A stretch of 11,378 bases of DNA from Caldifarciminota bacterium (GTDB lineage Bacteria > Hydrothermota > Tepidihabitantia > B3-TA06), in contig WJJO01000088.1 in the NCBI GenBank assembly GCA_014729665.1, positions 1 to 11,378 on the forward strand, written 5' to 3'. Positions 1 to 5,288 of this stretch are shown in pieces. The notes beneath the pieces are model-generated. The model was given only the letters and a program-made list of their open reading frames with translations, had not been told where the DNA came from and did no database searches. A program made the position numbers and the translations under genes. The first letter of the stretch is position 1, and every line of letters starts with the position of its first letter.

Positions 1-83
1 AATGATCACACCGTACATATTTGCCGTATTTTGCTTCCAAGAAAATCCTCCTGATTTCTTGTAAGGTCAAATCCGCTGAATAC

Positions 84-108
84 ACTGAGCGACAATGCAT
101 TGCTCAGT
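84..108. repeat. Inverted repeat upstream of the first gene
   Basis: Arms ACTGAGC (84-90) and GCTCAGT (102-108) are perfectly complementary around an 11-nt centre. The overlapping 10-bp stretch CAATGCATTG (93-102) is itself a perfect palindrome. The repeat lies about 95 bp before the proposed ATG of the first gene, in sequence that does not read like coding DNA, so it could be an operator or a leader hairpin. A role is inferred only from position. Confidence 0.35.
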
Positions 109-200
109 ATACCCTCGTTATTCAACTATACAAGACCCTAGTTTTTAAATCGTATTATCAGAATCTCAAAAACATAATCACAAATCTAAACCTGAAGTGG

Positions 201-707
201 ATGATAATGGATATATATCAAGGAAGGGTTCAAGTTGGCGATACTTACCGGACAAGTAACTTTCAAGTAATAACTCAGCAGCGGGGAATTATCGATCAGA
301 TATACATGAATTATAATCGAAAAAGGGATTTCGATTTTATAATCTCTCCGTCGGTTAACTCATCAAGTTGGTTAACATTAAGAAGTGGAGTGTCATATCT
401 TCATATTTTAGGTCCCGATATCATTGCTAGTATAGGGAGAGAGAGGATAAGCCTAACAAATACTGATAGACTAGAGCTGAGTGGTCCCGGTAATCTTTTA
501 CTAAGAATAGAGTTTATGCCACCATCGTTACCTCATTTGCAGGTTGATGGTCAAGTTGAGAGTGCTAGAATAAATGGCGTTGAGATATTACCAACTCGCT
601 GGGGCTCAATGGATTCCAATATTCGAGGTCCTCTTATTGGTGCACTTATCGCTGTGATTTCCAGTCTTGTTACGACCCTTTTGCTTCGGAGGAGAAGAAA
701 ATCGTAA
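201..707 (+). CDS. Hypothetical protein with C-terminal membrane anchor
   Basis: The family is not recognised. From ATG 201 the product is 168 residues. The body, up to about residue 140, is polar and beta-like, with many Ile, Ser and Asn. It is followed by one hydrophobic helix (about residues 144-161) and ends in RRRRKS. By the positive-inside rule the tail is cytoplasmic and the body faces outward, although no signal peptide is visible. The frame stays open back to a TTG at 21, but the translation of 21-200 looks non-coding, and ATG 207 is equally possible. No clear Shine-Dalgarno site decides the start. It is the only plus-strand gene in the window and converges on the sigma operon. Codons such as AGA, ATA and CTA are more frequent than in its neighbours, which suggests a different origin. 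The gene itself is fairly likely real; its function is unknown. Confidence 0.6.
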   Translation: MIMDIYQGRVQVGDTYRTSNFQVITQQRGIIDQIYMNYNRKRDFDFIISPSVNSSSWLTLRSGVSYLHILGPDIIASIGRERISLTNTDRLELSGPGNLLLRIEFMPPSLPHLQVDGQVESARINGVEILPTRWGSMDSNIRGPLIGALIAVISSLVTTLLLRRRRKS

Positions 708-721
708 CCAGCTTGTTAATC

Positions 722-740
722 CGCGGACTGAGAGTCCGCG
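722..740. repeat. Short GC-rich hairpin, possible dispersed repeat
   Basis: CGCGGACT (722-729) and AGTCCGCG (733-740) form a perfect 8-bp stem with a 3-nt GAG loop, just after the stop codon of the plus-strand gene. There is no T-run after it. It may help terminate that gene or be one copy of an interspersed palindromic repeat. The sequence alone does not separate these. Confidence 0.5.
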
Positions 741-767
741 CTCCTCATCTTTTGCTAAGGATAAAGA

Positions 768-803
768 TATCAAGGGACAGGTTCTCCAGCCTGTCCCTTG
801 ATA
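768..803. terminator. Perfect 14-bp hairpin between convergent genes
   Basis: TATCAAGGGACAGG (768-781) pairs without mismatch with CCTGTCCCTTGATA (790-803) around an 8-nt loop. It sits midway between the ends of a plus-strand gene (707) and a minus-strand operon (833), where a bidirectional terminator is expected. Neither side has a convincing T-run, so it could also be a palindromic repeat or a 3'-end stabilising structure. Confidence 0.5.
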
Positions 804-832
804 CCAGCGTCTAGGGGGATAAGAAGATGGTT

Positions 833-1384
833 CTAGATCTTTCGACTTTCCCTCAGCGGGGTAAGTTTCTTTCTTAGATTATCGATAGCGCGGAAGATTA
901 GAGACTGTGCAGCCGAGAACGATATGCCCATTATTTCCGCAACCTCCTTGCACGAGTATCCCTCGAACTTGAACAGGATGAGGGCGATTCTCTGCCTGCG
1001 GTTAAGGGCGCCCACGGTCTGTCTTATCAACTCGCTCTTGGCCCTTTTATCCATCCTTTCTTCGAGGCTTCCGCCGCTGTCAGGTATAGACTCGTCCAGC
1101 TCGACCGTTCTATGTCTTTTTCTCCTGGAATGGAAGCTGAGGCAGTGGTTTACTACTATCCTGTAAAGCCAGGTCGAAAAGGCCGATTTCCCCTTGAACG
1201 TGCGTGCATTCTTCCACACCTTGATGAATATTTCCTGGGCAAGGTCCTCGGTCATGGAAGGATCCTTGACGTAACGGTAAACGGTTGAGAATACCCGGTT
1301 CTTATACTTATCTACAAGTTCTGTAAACGACTTCCCGTCGCCATCCGATACTTTCCTGATAAGTTCGGAATCCGGATCAAGCAT
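833..1384 (-). CDS. ECF-type RNA polymerase sigma factor (module B)
   Basis: An extracytoplasmic-function sigma-70 family member of 183 residues, a normal length for the class. Region 2 spans about residues 20-91 and contains EDLAQEIFIKVW and FSTWLYRIVVNH, typical core-binding and -10 recognition sequences. Region 4 spans about 122-175, with a helix-turn-helix in EGYSCKEVAEIMGISFSAAQ for -35 binding. There is no region 3 and no extra C-terminal domain. It starts at ATG 1384; an in-frame stop lies two codons upstream, so no longer start exists. The purine-rich AGAAGGAAAG lies about 16 nt upstream, which is far for a ribosome binding site. It follows the sensor gene by 24 nt and is last in an anti-sigma, sensor, sigma cassette. 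It is about 55% identical, without gaps, to the sigma factor at 2955-3506 (counted by eye). It probably directs transcription of its own cassette and unknown targets. Confidence 0.93.
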   Translation of the reverse strand: MLDPDSELIRKVSDGDGKSFTELVDKYKNRVFSTVYRYVKDPSMTEDLAQEIFIKVWKNARTFKGKSAFSTWLYRIVVNHCLSFHSRRKRHRTVELDESIPDSGGSLEERMDKRAKSELIRQTVGALNRRQRIALILFKFEGYSCKEVAEIMGISFSAAQSLIFRAIDNLRKKLTPLRESRKI

Positions 1385-1408
1385 GAATTATATTTTTATA
1401 CTTTCCTT

Positions 1409-1936
1409 CTATTGCGTCTTTTCATCAGGCGGTTTCAGCTTTCTTTCCTTATGGGTTGTTAAATACCAGGGCTGCCCGGTGAAGTGTATCGCAGGTTTGT
1501 AAAACTCGATGAAATCTTCCTGCTTTCCGGAAGGCAATTTACTCTTGGCCTTGAACAGTCTTTCGTACATGTCGACACCGGTTTGGGTCTGTAAAGACAT
1601 GTCCCGTTCAATGAGCACCCTTAACCTTCCTGTATCCAACTCAGGCCGGTTTACCTCGTCGATAATTGAATCACGGATGATTCTATGCTCATCCCAGCTT
1701 TTTCTACTCTCCTCGAACCCTTCCTTCATTAAACCACGTATCTCTTCGGTCAACTCATCACCGATATCAAGACTGTCTTGTACCTCTTTCCATGTTTTAT
1801 CGTACTTCCTCGTCCATTGTTTCCATCTCAATTTGGGGTTTGTCTTTCTTATGAAATAATACGTTAGGGTGCCGATAGCCCCGAGGTTTATTCCCACCGA
1901 GATTATTAATGCTATCAAAAGTCCCCTGGATTTCAT
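1409..1936 (-). CDS. Membrane-anchored Spy/CnrX-like periplasmic sensor (module B)
   Basis: 175 residues: an N-terminal transmembrane segment (about 5-28, containing SVGINLGAIG), then a mostly helical charged domain expected in the periplasm. This resembles the heavy-metal-resistance/Spy-CpxP-CnrX superfamily of helical-hairpin proteins. The 174-residue protein at 4153-4677 has the same VGxNLGxIG anchor motif and layout. Only three His are present (84, 151, 162), and the paired His of the CnrX metal site is not evident, so metal sensing is not shown. ATG 1936 follows GGAGGG at good spacing and overlaps the anti-sigma stop as ATGA, which indicates translational coupling. By analogy with CnrX, it would bind the anti-sigma partner outside the membrane and relay a signal. 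The family call is by pattern recognition; the sensor role is inferred from context. Confidence 0.7.
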   Translation of the reverse strand: MKSRGLLIALIISVGINLGAIGTLTYYFIRKTNPKLRWKQWTRKYDKTWKEVQDSLDIGDELTEEIRGLMKEGFEESRKSWDEHRIIRDSIIDEVNRPELDTGRLRVLIERDMSLQTQTGVDMYERLFKAKSKLPSGKQEDFIEFYKPAIHFTGQPWYLTTHKERKLKPPDEKTQ

Positions 1937-2343
1937 AGCGATCCCTCCTGGATGTAAAGCTCAACCGAAGCACCCTCGTAGTAATGAGTTACAGCAGTCT
2001 GGCCGGGTTGCCCTGAATTGTCTACCTGCATAACGGCGTATAGATTGTGTCCGAGAAAGATTCCCAGGCAAATCGATACAGCCGCCGCCGCTGCAGCAAC
2101 CGCAGGCAGAACGACACGTTCCCATGTCCTTACCTTGTGCTTCTTGCGAATTTCTGCCGTTACAATCGCTGCAAACTGAGGGTCTGCATCCAAACCTTCC
2201 AGGCAGTTCAATGTCTTATAAGTCTCCATGAGTCTCTGTGCGGTTTCCCGGCACTTCTCACACTCCTCGATATGATTGCGGATTTCTTTATCCGCTTCCC
2301 CCTTAAGGTATTTCAACCATTGTTTCTTGTTAAAACATTTCAT
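1933..2343 (-). CDS. Zinc-finger transmembrane anti-sigma factor (module B)
   Basis: 136 residues. A cytoplasmic N-terminal part holds an H-x3-C-x2-C zinc-binding anti-sigma motif (His24, Cys28, Cys31), with Cys3 as a possible fourth ligand. A single transmembrane helix follows at about 78-98, rich in Ala, then a short external tail of about 35 residues. This is the layout of ZAS-type anti-sigma factors that bind an ECF sigma factor. The start is ATG 2343; the ribosome binding site is weak (TAAGAG). A promoter-like sequence lies just upstream (2366-2393). The stop overlaps the next gene by 4 nt, and the sigma factor is the third gene of the cassette. It most likely holds the sigma factor at 833-1384 inactive. 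Cross-binding to the paralogous sigma factor cannot be excluded. Confidence 0.83.
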   Translation of the reverse strand: MKCFNKKQWLKYLKGEADKEIRNHIEECEKCRETAQRLMETYKTLNCLEGLDADPQFAAIVTAEIRKKHKVRTWERVVLPAVAAAAAAVSICLGIFLGHNLYAVMQVDNSGQPGQTAVTHYYEGASVELYIQEGSL

Positions 2344-2365
2344 CTCTTACCGTCCGGTTTATTAA

Positions 2366-2393
2366 ATTCTACTCCCTTATGGGTTCCGGTCAA
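2366..2393 (-). promoter_or_regulatory. Sigma-70-like promoter for module B
   Basis: On the minus strand, TTGACC (2388-2393, 5/6 to the -35 consensus) is followed after 16 bp by TAGAAT (2366-2371, 5/6 to the -10 consensus). Transcription would start near 2359, about 16 nt before ATG 2343. The GGAACC right after the -35 box also resembles an ECF-type -35 element, so an overlapping autoregulated promoter is possible. A related TTGACCGnAA stands at the same distance from the other anti-sigma gene. Confidence 0.55.
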
Positions 2394-2407
2394 GTGCCTG
2401 TTCATGG

Positions 2408-2854
2408 TTAGACCTTTTCGGGATTATCCATGTCCAGACAGTAGAGACCGTCGAACCAGATAACAGAAGGTAAATCCTCAGCCTGGTTTATCCAGTCTGC
2501 CAAACACTTCTCTGAGGGTAACTGTTCGACGAGGTGTTTCCTTGAGTTGGTTCCGGCTAATCTCTGGTAAAGGGTATTCAGATCGAAGCATCCAAGTTCG
2601 GTGGCTGTAGTAATCCCAGATGCAAACATTAAGTCGACATATTCGGACTTCATAGGTTTGATTCTGTAGAAATCGCATTGAATGACCCAGTTGAGTACCG
2701 ATGACGGTTCTACCCCGAGCTCGGCGGCTATTTCTTTTCGTTTATTCGGAAGAGCGCCTTTTTGCAACAGATCAGAGGTGGCTTTAATACCCATGCCGCT
2801 TAACTTCTGGATACTTCCAGGCCCGATTCCCTTAATACACGTTATCTTCGGCAC
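2408..2854 (-). CDS. DUF4332 family protein
   Basis: About 148 residues matching the DUF4332 pattern. It opens with a helix-hairpin-helix-like IKGIGPGSIQKL motif (residues 6-17 from GTG 2854), then a LLQKGALPNKRKEIA segment. A second hairpin-like segment contains EYVDLMFASGI, and LVEQLPSEKCLADWINQA follows near the end. The two repeats recall helix-hairpin-helix nucleic-acid-binding modules, but the family has no established function that I know of. The frame opens at TTG 2875, but that codon lacks a ribosome binding site and coincides with the predicted transcription start. GTG 2854 follows AGGGAG at 5 nt and gives a normal family N-terminus, so I chose it. It has its own promoter and divides the two sigma modules. 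The family call is confident; any link to the sigma systems is only positional. Confidence 0.85.
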   Translation of the reverse strand: MPKITCIKGIGPGSIQKLSGMGIKATSDLLQKGALPNKRKEIAAELGVEPSSVLNWVIQCDFYRIKPMKSEYVDLMFASGITTATELGCFDLNTLYQRLAGTNSRKHLVEQLPSEKCLADWINQAEDLPSVIWFDGLYCLDMDNPEKV

Positions 2855-2879
2855 TATTTCTCCCTTTGATTTCAATTCA

Positions 2880-2910
2880 ATTATACGTACGTTTAGACTC
2901 TACATGTAGA
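2880..2910 (-). promoter_or_regulatory. Promoter and palindromic operator-like site
   Basis: A perfect TATAAT (minus strand, 2880-2885) lies at the right place for transcription starting near 2873, some 20 nt before GTG 2854. The -35 region is a poor match to TTGACA but is covered by a perfect 12-bp palindrome, TCTACATGTAGA (2899-2910). A second palindrome, ACGTACGT (2885-2892), lies against the -10 box. Such placement suits a dimeric regulator, either a repressor or an activator replacing the weak -35. Confidence 0.5.
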
Positions 2911-2954
2911 AAAATCATTCGGTTTTGAGAAGGATTAACGGGGCGGAGAGCAGA

Positions 2955-3506
2955 TTATACTATCTGTTTTTCCCGGAGTGGAGAGAGCGTTTTCTTAAGA
3001 TTATCCTTTGCCCTGAATATCAGGGATTCCACAGACGAAAGCGAGGTTTTCATAATCCTCGCAATCTCGGCATAGGAGTGTCCTTCGAATCTGGATAATA
3101 TCAAGGCGATTCGCTGACGTTCCGGAAGCCTTGAAACAGCGTCCCTTACAATCTGAACCTTGCGGTTCCTCTCAATCCTCTCCTGCACCCCTTCAGCGTT
3201 ATCTGCAATTCGTTCATCCAGATCGACTGTTCTCCTCCGCTTTCTTTTATCCTGATAGTTAAGACAGTGATTGACGACAATCCGGTAAAGCCAGGTTGAA
3301 AACCTTGAACGCCCCTTGAAAGCACCGGCCTTCTCCCATACCTTGATGAACACCTCCTGCGCAAGATCCTCTGCCGCTGATGCGTCACCAACGTATCGGT
3401 AAGCCGTGGAAAGAACCTGGCGCTGATAACGCTTGACGAGTTCCTCGAAGGCGTCAGTATCGCCGTCTTTTGTTAACTCTACGAGCCTGGCATCTGGATC
3501 GTGCAA
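2955..3506 (-). CDS. ECF-type RNA polymerase sigma factor (module A)
   Basis: 183 residues, the same length as the paralogue at 833-1384 and about 55% identical to it without gaps. Region 2 (about 20-91) has EDLAQEVFIKVW and FSTWLYRIVVNH. Region 4 (about 122-175) has a helix-turn-helix in the stretch EGHSYAEIARIMKTSLSSVE. The recognition-helix part (MKTSLSSVES against MGISFSAAQS) and the loop at 99-120 are among the segments that differ, so promoter specificity may differ. The start is TTG 3506, supported by AAGGAG 5 nt upstream; no ATG is near. Unlike module B, a 137-nt gap with hairpins separates it from the preceding gene, so its expression may be attenuated or driven separately. The likely partner anti-sigma is at 4674-5126 by gene order, though the module B anti-sigma downstream is an alternative. 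Confidence 0.92.
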   Translation of the reverse strand: MHDPDARLVELTKDGDTDAFEELVKRYQRQVLSTAYRYVGDASAAEDLAQEVFIKVWEKAGAFKGRSRFSTWLYRIVVNHCLNYQDKRKRRRTVDLDERIADNAEGVQERIERNRKVQIVRDAVSRLPERQRIALILSRFEGHSYAEIARIMKTSLSSVESLIFRAKDNLKKTLSPLREKQIV

Positions 3507-3570
3507 GGTTTCTCCTTAAAAGTATGAAAGTCGAATTTCCTCAGAACAATGTAGTTTACGTTGGAATTGA

Positions 3571-3635
3571 ATCGCAGGTCAGCCGTTAGCTGACCTGCTT
3601 TCTTTCCCTGCGATCCTTTGACCCGTAAGGTCAAA
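3571..3635 (-). other. Structured leader with mutually exclusive hairpins
   Basis: This lies in the 137-nt gap between the Gly/His-rich Spy-like gene and the sigma gene. GCAGGTCAGC (3574-3583) pairs perfectly with GCTGACCTGC (3589-3598) around a 5-nt loop. TTTGACC (3617-3623) pairs with GGTCAAA (3629-3635), also around a 5-nt loop. ATCGCAGG (3571-3578) is also complementary to CCTGCGAT (3607-3614), which would exclude the first hairpin. GGTCA and TGACC segments can also swap partners. There is no U-run on the minus strand, so a classical terminator is not indicated. An attenuator, processing site or mRNA stabiliser is possible. Confidence 0.45.
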
Positions 3636-3643
3636 AGGAGCAT

Positions 3644-4156
3644 CTATTCAAGTCCTTCACCGCCCGGTTCACCCGGACCGCCCCCGGGCCTGGGACCCGG
3701 ATGATGTCCGCGAGGGCCTCCGTGTCCGCCGTGGCCGCCCATGAGTCCTCGCAGACCCATAATACCGCCCGCTTCCTCGAGCATCTGTTTCTGCTCTTCG
3801 GTAAGCAGATCGCGAACCTCGAGGGCAAGTTTGGCGCGTTCCTTGTCCGCTTCGGTCCTCAGTTTGCCAATCTCCTCGATCTTGTTCATTATCTGGCTCT
3901 CGGAAGCGTTCTCCATATAGAGGTCGTTGAGTTCCTCCATGACCTCATCCATCTCGGCGCGGTGATCAATCATCTTCTTCTGATGTTCGGTGTGCAGCTC
4001 ACGTATGGCGTCCTTCTGTTCGTCGGTGAGAGTCTCCGCTATCTGACCAAAAGGTCCGCGTTCACCGCGACCTGCCCCTCTGGGCTGGGCAAAGCCGGTT
4101 AAAGGGATTGCCGCCAACAGGATTGCCGCCGGCAGTATTCTGGCTATTATCTTCAT
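3644..4156 (-). CDS. Secreted Spy/CpxP-like protein with Gly/His-rich tail
   Basis: 170 residues. Residues 1-23 form a signal peptide, probably cut after GFA. The helical body carries two LTxxQ-type motifs, LTDEQ (43-47) and LTEEQ (118-122), the signature spacing of the Spy/CpxP family of periplasmic chaperone and stress proteins. The tail from about 130 is low-complexity Gly, Pro and His, with HGGHGG and GHHPGPRP around 142-155, a plausible metal-chelating segment. It starts at ATG 4156 with AAGGA about 8 nt upstream and overlaps the previous stop as ATGA, so it is coupled to the membrane-anchored sensor. Module B has no equivalent. It may be a soluble buffer or chaperone that tunes the sensor, as CpxP does for CpxA, or simply a target gene carried in the operon. 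The family assignment is firm; the role is inferred. Confidence 0.82.
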   Translation of the reverse strand: MKIIARILPAAILLAAIPLTGFAQPRGAGRGERGPFGQIAETLTDEQKDAIRELHTEHQKKMIDHRAEMDEVMEELNDLYMENASESQIMNKIEEIGKLRTEADKERAKLALEVRDLLTEEQKQMLEEAGGIMGLRGLMGGHGGHGGPRGHHPGPRPGGGPGEPGGEGLE

Positions 4157-4677
4157 TTTTCTTTCCTTTCCTGGTTGTGTTTTTGTATTATTCTTCGAGC
4201 AGGCCCCGGAGGTCCATCAGGTCCGGGCATTCCGGGCCCGTGACGGAACTCCTGGGTTACCATGTCGATAAGGAGCTTCTGCTGTTCGGGATCAAGAACA
4301 GACTTAGTCTCGAATAATTTGTTGAATACGATAAGCTCCATCTCGGTCTGAAGGTCTGCGATTTCTGTAAAAAGCGAGTCGCGTCTTGCACTGTCCAACT
4401 CGTCCTTCATAAGCAGATCGAGCATTTTCCCGCGCTTCTTTCTCATCTCCTCGCGCAGAGGTTTGGTTGCTTCTCCTAGCTCTTCTCGAGCGTTCTTTAA
4501 GGCAACGCGCTGATTTTCTGAAAGCTCAAGTTTTTTAACAAGCGGTCGTCCCGGTTCTTCTGCGTATCTTCGGGCTCGCATTCTCATAAGCGCAAACATT
4601 CCTATACCGCCGAGGTTCAGTCCAACCGAGGCGGCCAGAATAATTGAAAGAACTATTATCGTCGTTTTTTGTTTCAC
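4153..4677 (-). CDS. Membrane-anchored Spy/CnrX-like periplasmic sensor (module A)
   Basis: 174 residues. A transmembrane anchor (about 6-31, with SVGLNLGGIG) is followed by a long charged helical region holding LSENQ (52-56) and LDPEQQ (128-133). These positions correspond to the LTxxQ motifs of Spy/CpxP/heavy-metal-resistance proteins. The end is Gly/Pro rich around 147-160. Only two His occur (146, 167), both in the tail, so a CnrX-like nickel or cobalt site is unlikely in the helical core. The start is GTG 4677, overlapping the anti-sigma stop as GTGA, with an excellent GGAGG site 6 nt upstream. The next gene overlaps it by 4 nt. By analogy with cnrYXH it would sit in the inner membrane, contact the anti-sigma factor and transmit an envelope signal. 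The signal is unknown. Confidence 0.75.
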   Translation of the reverse strand: MKQKTTIIVLSIILAASVGLNLGGIGMFALMRMRARRYAEEPGRPLVKKLELSENQRVALKNAREELGEATKPLREEMRKKRGKMLDLLMKDELDSARRDSLFTEIADLQTEMELIVFNKLFETKSVLDPEQQKLLIDMVTQEFRHGPGMPGPDGPPGPARRIIQKHNQERKEK

Positions 4678-5126
4678 GAGTTACCTCCGTTTTCACCGAA
4701 CACATCATCTACAATCTCCCCGAAGGAGCCCTCGGGGTAGTCCTCGGCGGGCGAGGTTCCCAGATAACCGGAAAGTTCGGTTTCTGAGGCAGTATCGGTC
4801 GTTCCCGCGTACATAACCTGTCCAATTAGACCACCCAGGACTAAGAACAGTGCGGCGGCAGTACCGGCGAGTGCAGGAACTAACCCCTTGCGCCAGCCCC
4901 TTCGTGGACGTTTCTCGAGAACCTTACCCTTTATTTGGGCGGCAAAGAAGGGGGAGGGCTCCAGGCCTTCGAGCGTTCCAAGGTTCTTACTGACCGACTT
5001 GAGCCCTGAGGCGAGTCCCCTGCAGTACTCACAAGTCTCCAGGTGAGCCTTTATCTTTTGTCTCGTTTCCTCGTTCAGCTCTCCGTCCAGCCAGGCTGAC
5101 AATTTCTTTTTACTAATGTGTTTCAT
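4674..5126 (-). CDS. Zinc-finger transmembrane anti-sigma factor (module A)
   Basis: 150 residues from ATG 5126. ATG 5129, one codon earlier, is also possible, but the GAGG site fits 5126 better. The zinc motif is H-x24-H-x3-C-x2-C (His3, His28, Cys32, Cys35), the same ligand spacing as in the ZAS anti-sigma factor ChrR. Residues 5-20 (SKKKLSAWLDGELNEE) are typical of the family. One transmembrane helix lies at about 82-104, then an acidic external tail of about 45 residues. It opens a tightly overlapping set with two Spy-like genes. Its sigma partner is probably the factor at 2955-3506, at the end of the cassette. In the classical arrangement the sigma gene precedes its anti-sigma, but none lies upstream here. 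The leader has a shared TTGACC motif and a small hairpin that may regulate it. Confidence 0.87.
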   Translation of the reverse strand: MKHISKKKLSAWLDGELNEETRQKIKAHLETCEYCRGLASGLKSVSKNLGTLEGLEPSPFFAAQIKGKVLEKRPRRGWRKGLVPALAGTAAALFLVLGGLIGQVMYAGTTDTASETELSGYLGTSPAEDYPEGSFGEIVDDVFGENGGNS

Positions 5127-5136
5127 CATTTCCTCT

Positions 5137-5178
5137 CTGTCTGTTTAGACAGGTTACTCGTGGAATACTTGCGGTCAA
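5137..5178 (-). promoter_or_regulatory. Promoter-like leader of module A
   Basis: On the minus strand TTGACC (5173-5178) is followed by GCAAG and, further on, GTCTAA (5144-5149), which resembles the -10 element of sigma-E-type promoters. A 6-bp hairpin, CTGTCT (5137-5142) with AGACAG (5147-5152), sits just before the ribosome binding site. TTGACCGnAA stands the same distance (about 50 nt) from the start codon as in module B, which suggests common regulation. No good sigma-70 -10 box is present. The rest of the gap up to 5288 shows nothing I can name. Confidence 0.35.
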
Positions 5179-5288
5179 TGCAAAACACAGAGGACACAGA
5201 CCGTACGGAGACAAGGGAAATATTGTACTTATGATCCTGAAGGACGTTTTCGGTCGATAAATAAGCCTCGGCGTCCAGTTTGATGTTG

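Noticed and set aside
21..200. N-terminal extension of the first gene from TTG at 21
   Set aside because: The translation looks like non-coding sequence, has no ribosome binding site and covers a strong inverted repeat; ATG 201 or 207 is more natural.
2855..2875. Longer DUF4332 protein starting at TTG 2875
   Set aside because: No Shine-Dalgarno site is present there, and the codon coincides with the predicted transcription start; GTG 2854 has a good site.
4153..4677. True nickel/cobalt sensor identical in function to CnrX
   Set aside because: Fold type and gene order fit, but the helical core lacks the His residues of the CnrX metal site, so only the architecture is claimed.
5130..5288. Terminator or gene between the radical SAM gene and module A
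   Set aside because: Only the small palindrome CCGTACGG and weak inverted arms are seen, with no T-run and no open frame with coding character.
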